From: Actinomycetes bacterium
Lineage (GTDB): Bacteria > Actinomycetota > Actinomycetes > Streptosporangiales > Streptosporangiaceae
Direction of reading: 5' to 3'
Assembly (NCBI GenBank): GCA_025964635.1
Contig: JAOPYP010000832.1
Span: 1 to 27,467, forward strand
DNA length: 27,467 nt
The position numbers and the translations under genes were made by a program. The stretch's first letter is position 1. Each line of letters starts with the position of its first letter. The notes under the pieces are model-generated. The model was not told the origin of the DNA. It made no database searches and saw only the letters and a list, made by a program, of their open reading frames with translations. Positions 25,895-27,467 of the stretch are shown in pieces.

Positions 25895-27447
25895 GCTGCC
25901 CCTTCCGCGCCGGCTGAGGGCCTGGCTGCACGCTCGGCGTCGGCCCGGGTAATTTTGAGAGCGGAAACTATGTGCCGGAATCTCGCGTGCCGTTCCCCGT
26001 GGAAAGCGGCCCGCGCCGGGTCCGGTTCGGCCACCAGGCGGGCTGGCGGAGCGAGCGGCCCCTGGATATCACTAAAACTGACCAGGCCGGCGGCGTTGGC
26101 TCCCAGCAGGGCCGCGCCCCGGCCCGACGCCGCGGGCACGTCGACGGCATGCAGCGGGAACTCCAGCACATCCGCGAGCATCTGCCGCCAGCCAGCGGCC
26201 AGGGTGCCCCCGCCGGCCAGCCGGAGATGAGGCGGGTGATGATCGCCGAGCAGGGCGTCCAGCGCGTCGCGGATCGCGAAGGCGGTTCCCTCGAGCGCGC
26301 CCCGCAGGAGCGAGGCCCGGTCGCTGGCCAGCGACAACGCGGTCCAGGAGCCGCGGAGCGCCGGGTCGCAGTACGGTGTCCGTTCGCCGGACAGGTGGGG
26401 GACGAAGACCGGGTCGTGAGCCTGGCCCGGGGCATCGGCACTCGCGTACAGCTCCGCCCAGGTGGCGTTCATGATCTCCCGCACCCAGTTGAGCGTGAGC
26501 CCGGCGCTGACGGTGGCGCCCATGTGGTACCAGCCGTCGGGGGTCGCTGACCGGTAGAGGTTGACCCCGGCGTCCGCCCGGCTCACCGGCGCGGTGAGCG
26601 GCCGGATGACCTGCGCGCCGGTGCCGACGGTCAGCTGGATGTCGCCGTCGGCGATCCCGCTGCCCAGGGCCGCCGCCGCGGTGTCGGCGGCCCCGGCCGC
26701 GACGGGGATGCCCGCGGGCAGCCCCAGCGCGGTGGCCGCCCCAGCCGTGAGGCAGCCGGCGGGTGCCCCGGCCGAGGGCAGCAGGGGCGCCAGCAAGCTG
26801 GTCTCCAGGCCCAGCGCGCTGACCACCTCGAGGTCCCAGCGGTCACCGATCACGTCATAGAGCAGGCTGGCGGACGCGTCACTGGGCTCGGCATGGAACT
26901 CGCCGGTGAGGCGGGCCCGGATCCAGTCTTTGGGCTGCAGCGCCCAGTGAGCGGCCCGGTAGGTGCGCGGTTCGTGGTCGGCGATCCACTTCAGCAGCGG
27001 CCCGGTCATCCCGGGGGCCAGCGGGTTGGCCAGCCGGGCCAGCGCCCGGGCGCCGAGGAGCTGGTAGGCGCGCAGCGACCCGGTGGCCCGGCTGTCGGCC
27101 CAGAGCAGCGCCGGGCGAAGCGGCTCGCCATCCCGGGACGCCAGCACTAGGCCGTGCATCTGCCCGGACAGCCCGATCGCCGCAGGCCGCGCGCCGGCCG
27201 CGTGGACGGCCTCGCGGGCACAGGCGGTCACCGCGGCCCACCAGTGGGCCGGCTCGCTCTCCGCGTAGCCGGCCATCGCCGAGGTGACGGGGTAGCCGGC
27301 CGACGCCTGCGACAGGACGGTGCCCCGGGTGTCGATCACTACCGCCTTGGCCGAGCTGGTCCCCAGGTCGAGACCCAGGGCGCAGACCGGGCCGGTCGTG
27401 TCCCGGCGGTCAGCCGCCCTCACCGGGGGCCGGGCATCAGCATTCAT
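25891..27447 (-). CDS. xylB: Xylulokinase-type FGGY carbohydrate kinase
   Basis: The protein has 518 residues (family about 480-520). Residues 25-34 are the ATP-domain entry GLDLGTSSAK; 95-99 is GQMHG, the xylulokinase sugar-contact motif; LWADSR lies at 115-120; and AGAADTAAAALG (251-262) holds the catalytic Asp255. The C-terminal ATPase half includes RLAGGGTLAAGWRQML near residue 425. It phosphorylates D-xylulose to xylulose-5-phosphate. Its stop overlaps the mannitol-dehydrogenase start, so it is coupled. ATG at 27447 lacks a clear Shine-Dalgarno. A TGA at 27454-27452 on the same strand, 4 nt before the ATG, could end a further upstream gene beyond the window, but that gene is not visible. 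Confidence 0.9.
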   Translation of the reverse strand: MNADARPPVRAADRRDTTGPVCALGLDLGTSSAKAVVIDTRGTVLSQASAGYPVTSAMAGYAESEPAHWWAAVTACAREAVHAAGARPAAIGLSGQMHGLVLASRDGEPLRPALLWADSRATGSLRAYQLLGARALARLANPLAPGMTGPLLKWIADHEPRTYRAAHWALQPKDWIRARLTGEFHAEPSDASASLLYDVIGDRWDLEVVSALGLETSLLAPLLPSAGAPAGCLTAGAATALGLPAGIPVAAGAADTAAAALGSGIADGDIQLTVGTGAQVIRPLTAPVSRADAGVNLYRSATPDGWYHMGATVSAGLTLNWVREIMNATWAELYASADAPGQAHDPVFVPHLSGERTPYCDPALRGSWTALSLASDRASLLRGALEGTAFAIRDALDALLGDHHPPHLRLAGGGTLAAGWRQMLADVLEFPLHAVDVPAASGRGAALLGANAAGLVSFSDIQGPLAPPARLVAEPDPARAAFHGERHARFRHIVSALKITRADAERAARPSAGAEGAA

Positions 27448-27467
27448 GGGGTCAGCACTCGATAATG

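Noticed and set aside
27448..27467. Possible end of another gene upstream of xylB
   Set aside because: Only 20 bases are visible; a TGA just before the xylB ATG is suggestive but cannot be assigned to a gene.

Overview
The window is high-GC DNA with strongly GC-biased third codon positions and a furA-katG pair. Its ABC transporter, SorC-type regulator and LuxR-type regulator families are typical of a soil actinomycete. I cannot place it to genus. About 95% is coding. I see no rRNA, tRNA, CRISPR array, insertion sequence or phage gene.

Layout. 1-162 is the C-terminal end of a LuxR-family regulator. It converges, across a strong hairpin, on a large secreted beta-propeller/ASH-domain protein (265-2958, minus). 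A minus-strand block follows: an FHA protein, a MarC-family membrane protein, a soluble transhydrogenase-like flavoprotein with no redox cysteines, a GH15 glycosidase (trehalase/glucoamylase type), a 64-codon ORF with a very strong ribosome binding site that overlaps the GH15 start, and a SorC-family sugar-responsive regulator. Divergent from the regulator is a plus-strand carbohydrate import operon: Tat-exported lipoprotein binding protein, two permeases, ATPase and a zinc dehydrogenase. The region between them carries a repeated ATGAGC half-site that is a good operator candidate.

Next come katG and furA (minus, with an inverted repeat upstream of furA), a DedA/VTT membrane protein (plus), two overlapping Rieske genes (minus), an MFS drug-type exporter (minus) and its divergent HxlR regulator (plus). 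The right end is a tight minus-strand operon of xylulokinase, mannitol 2-dehydrogenase, a second zinc dehydrogenase and an OtsB-like phosphatase.

How the genes may work together. Transporter, SorC regulator, polyol dehydrogenases and xylulokinase suggest import and oxidation of a polyol such as D-arabitol or D-mannitol, feeding the pentose phosphate route. GH15 beside the regulator and OtsB in the polyol operon add a trehalose theme and leave the real substrate open. KatG/FurA, the Rieske proteins and the transhydrogenase-like protein are redox functions. Most genes belong to known families. The least explained items are the 64-codon ORF, the OtsB-like phosphatase in the polyol operon, the membrane DUF2231-Rieske plus small Rieske pair, and the operator arrays.
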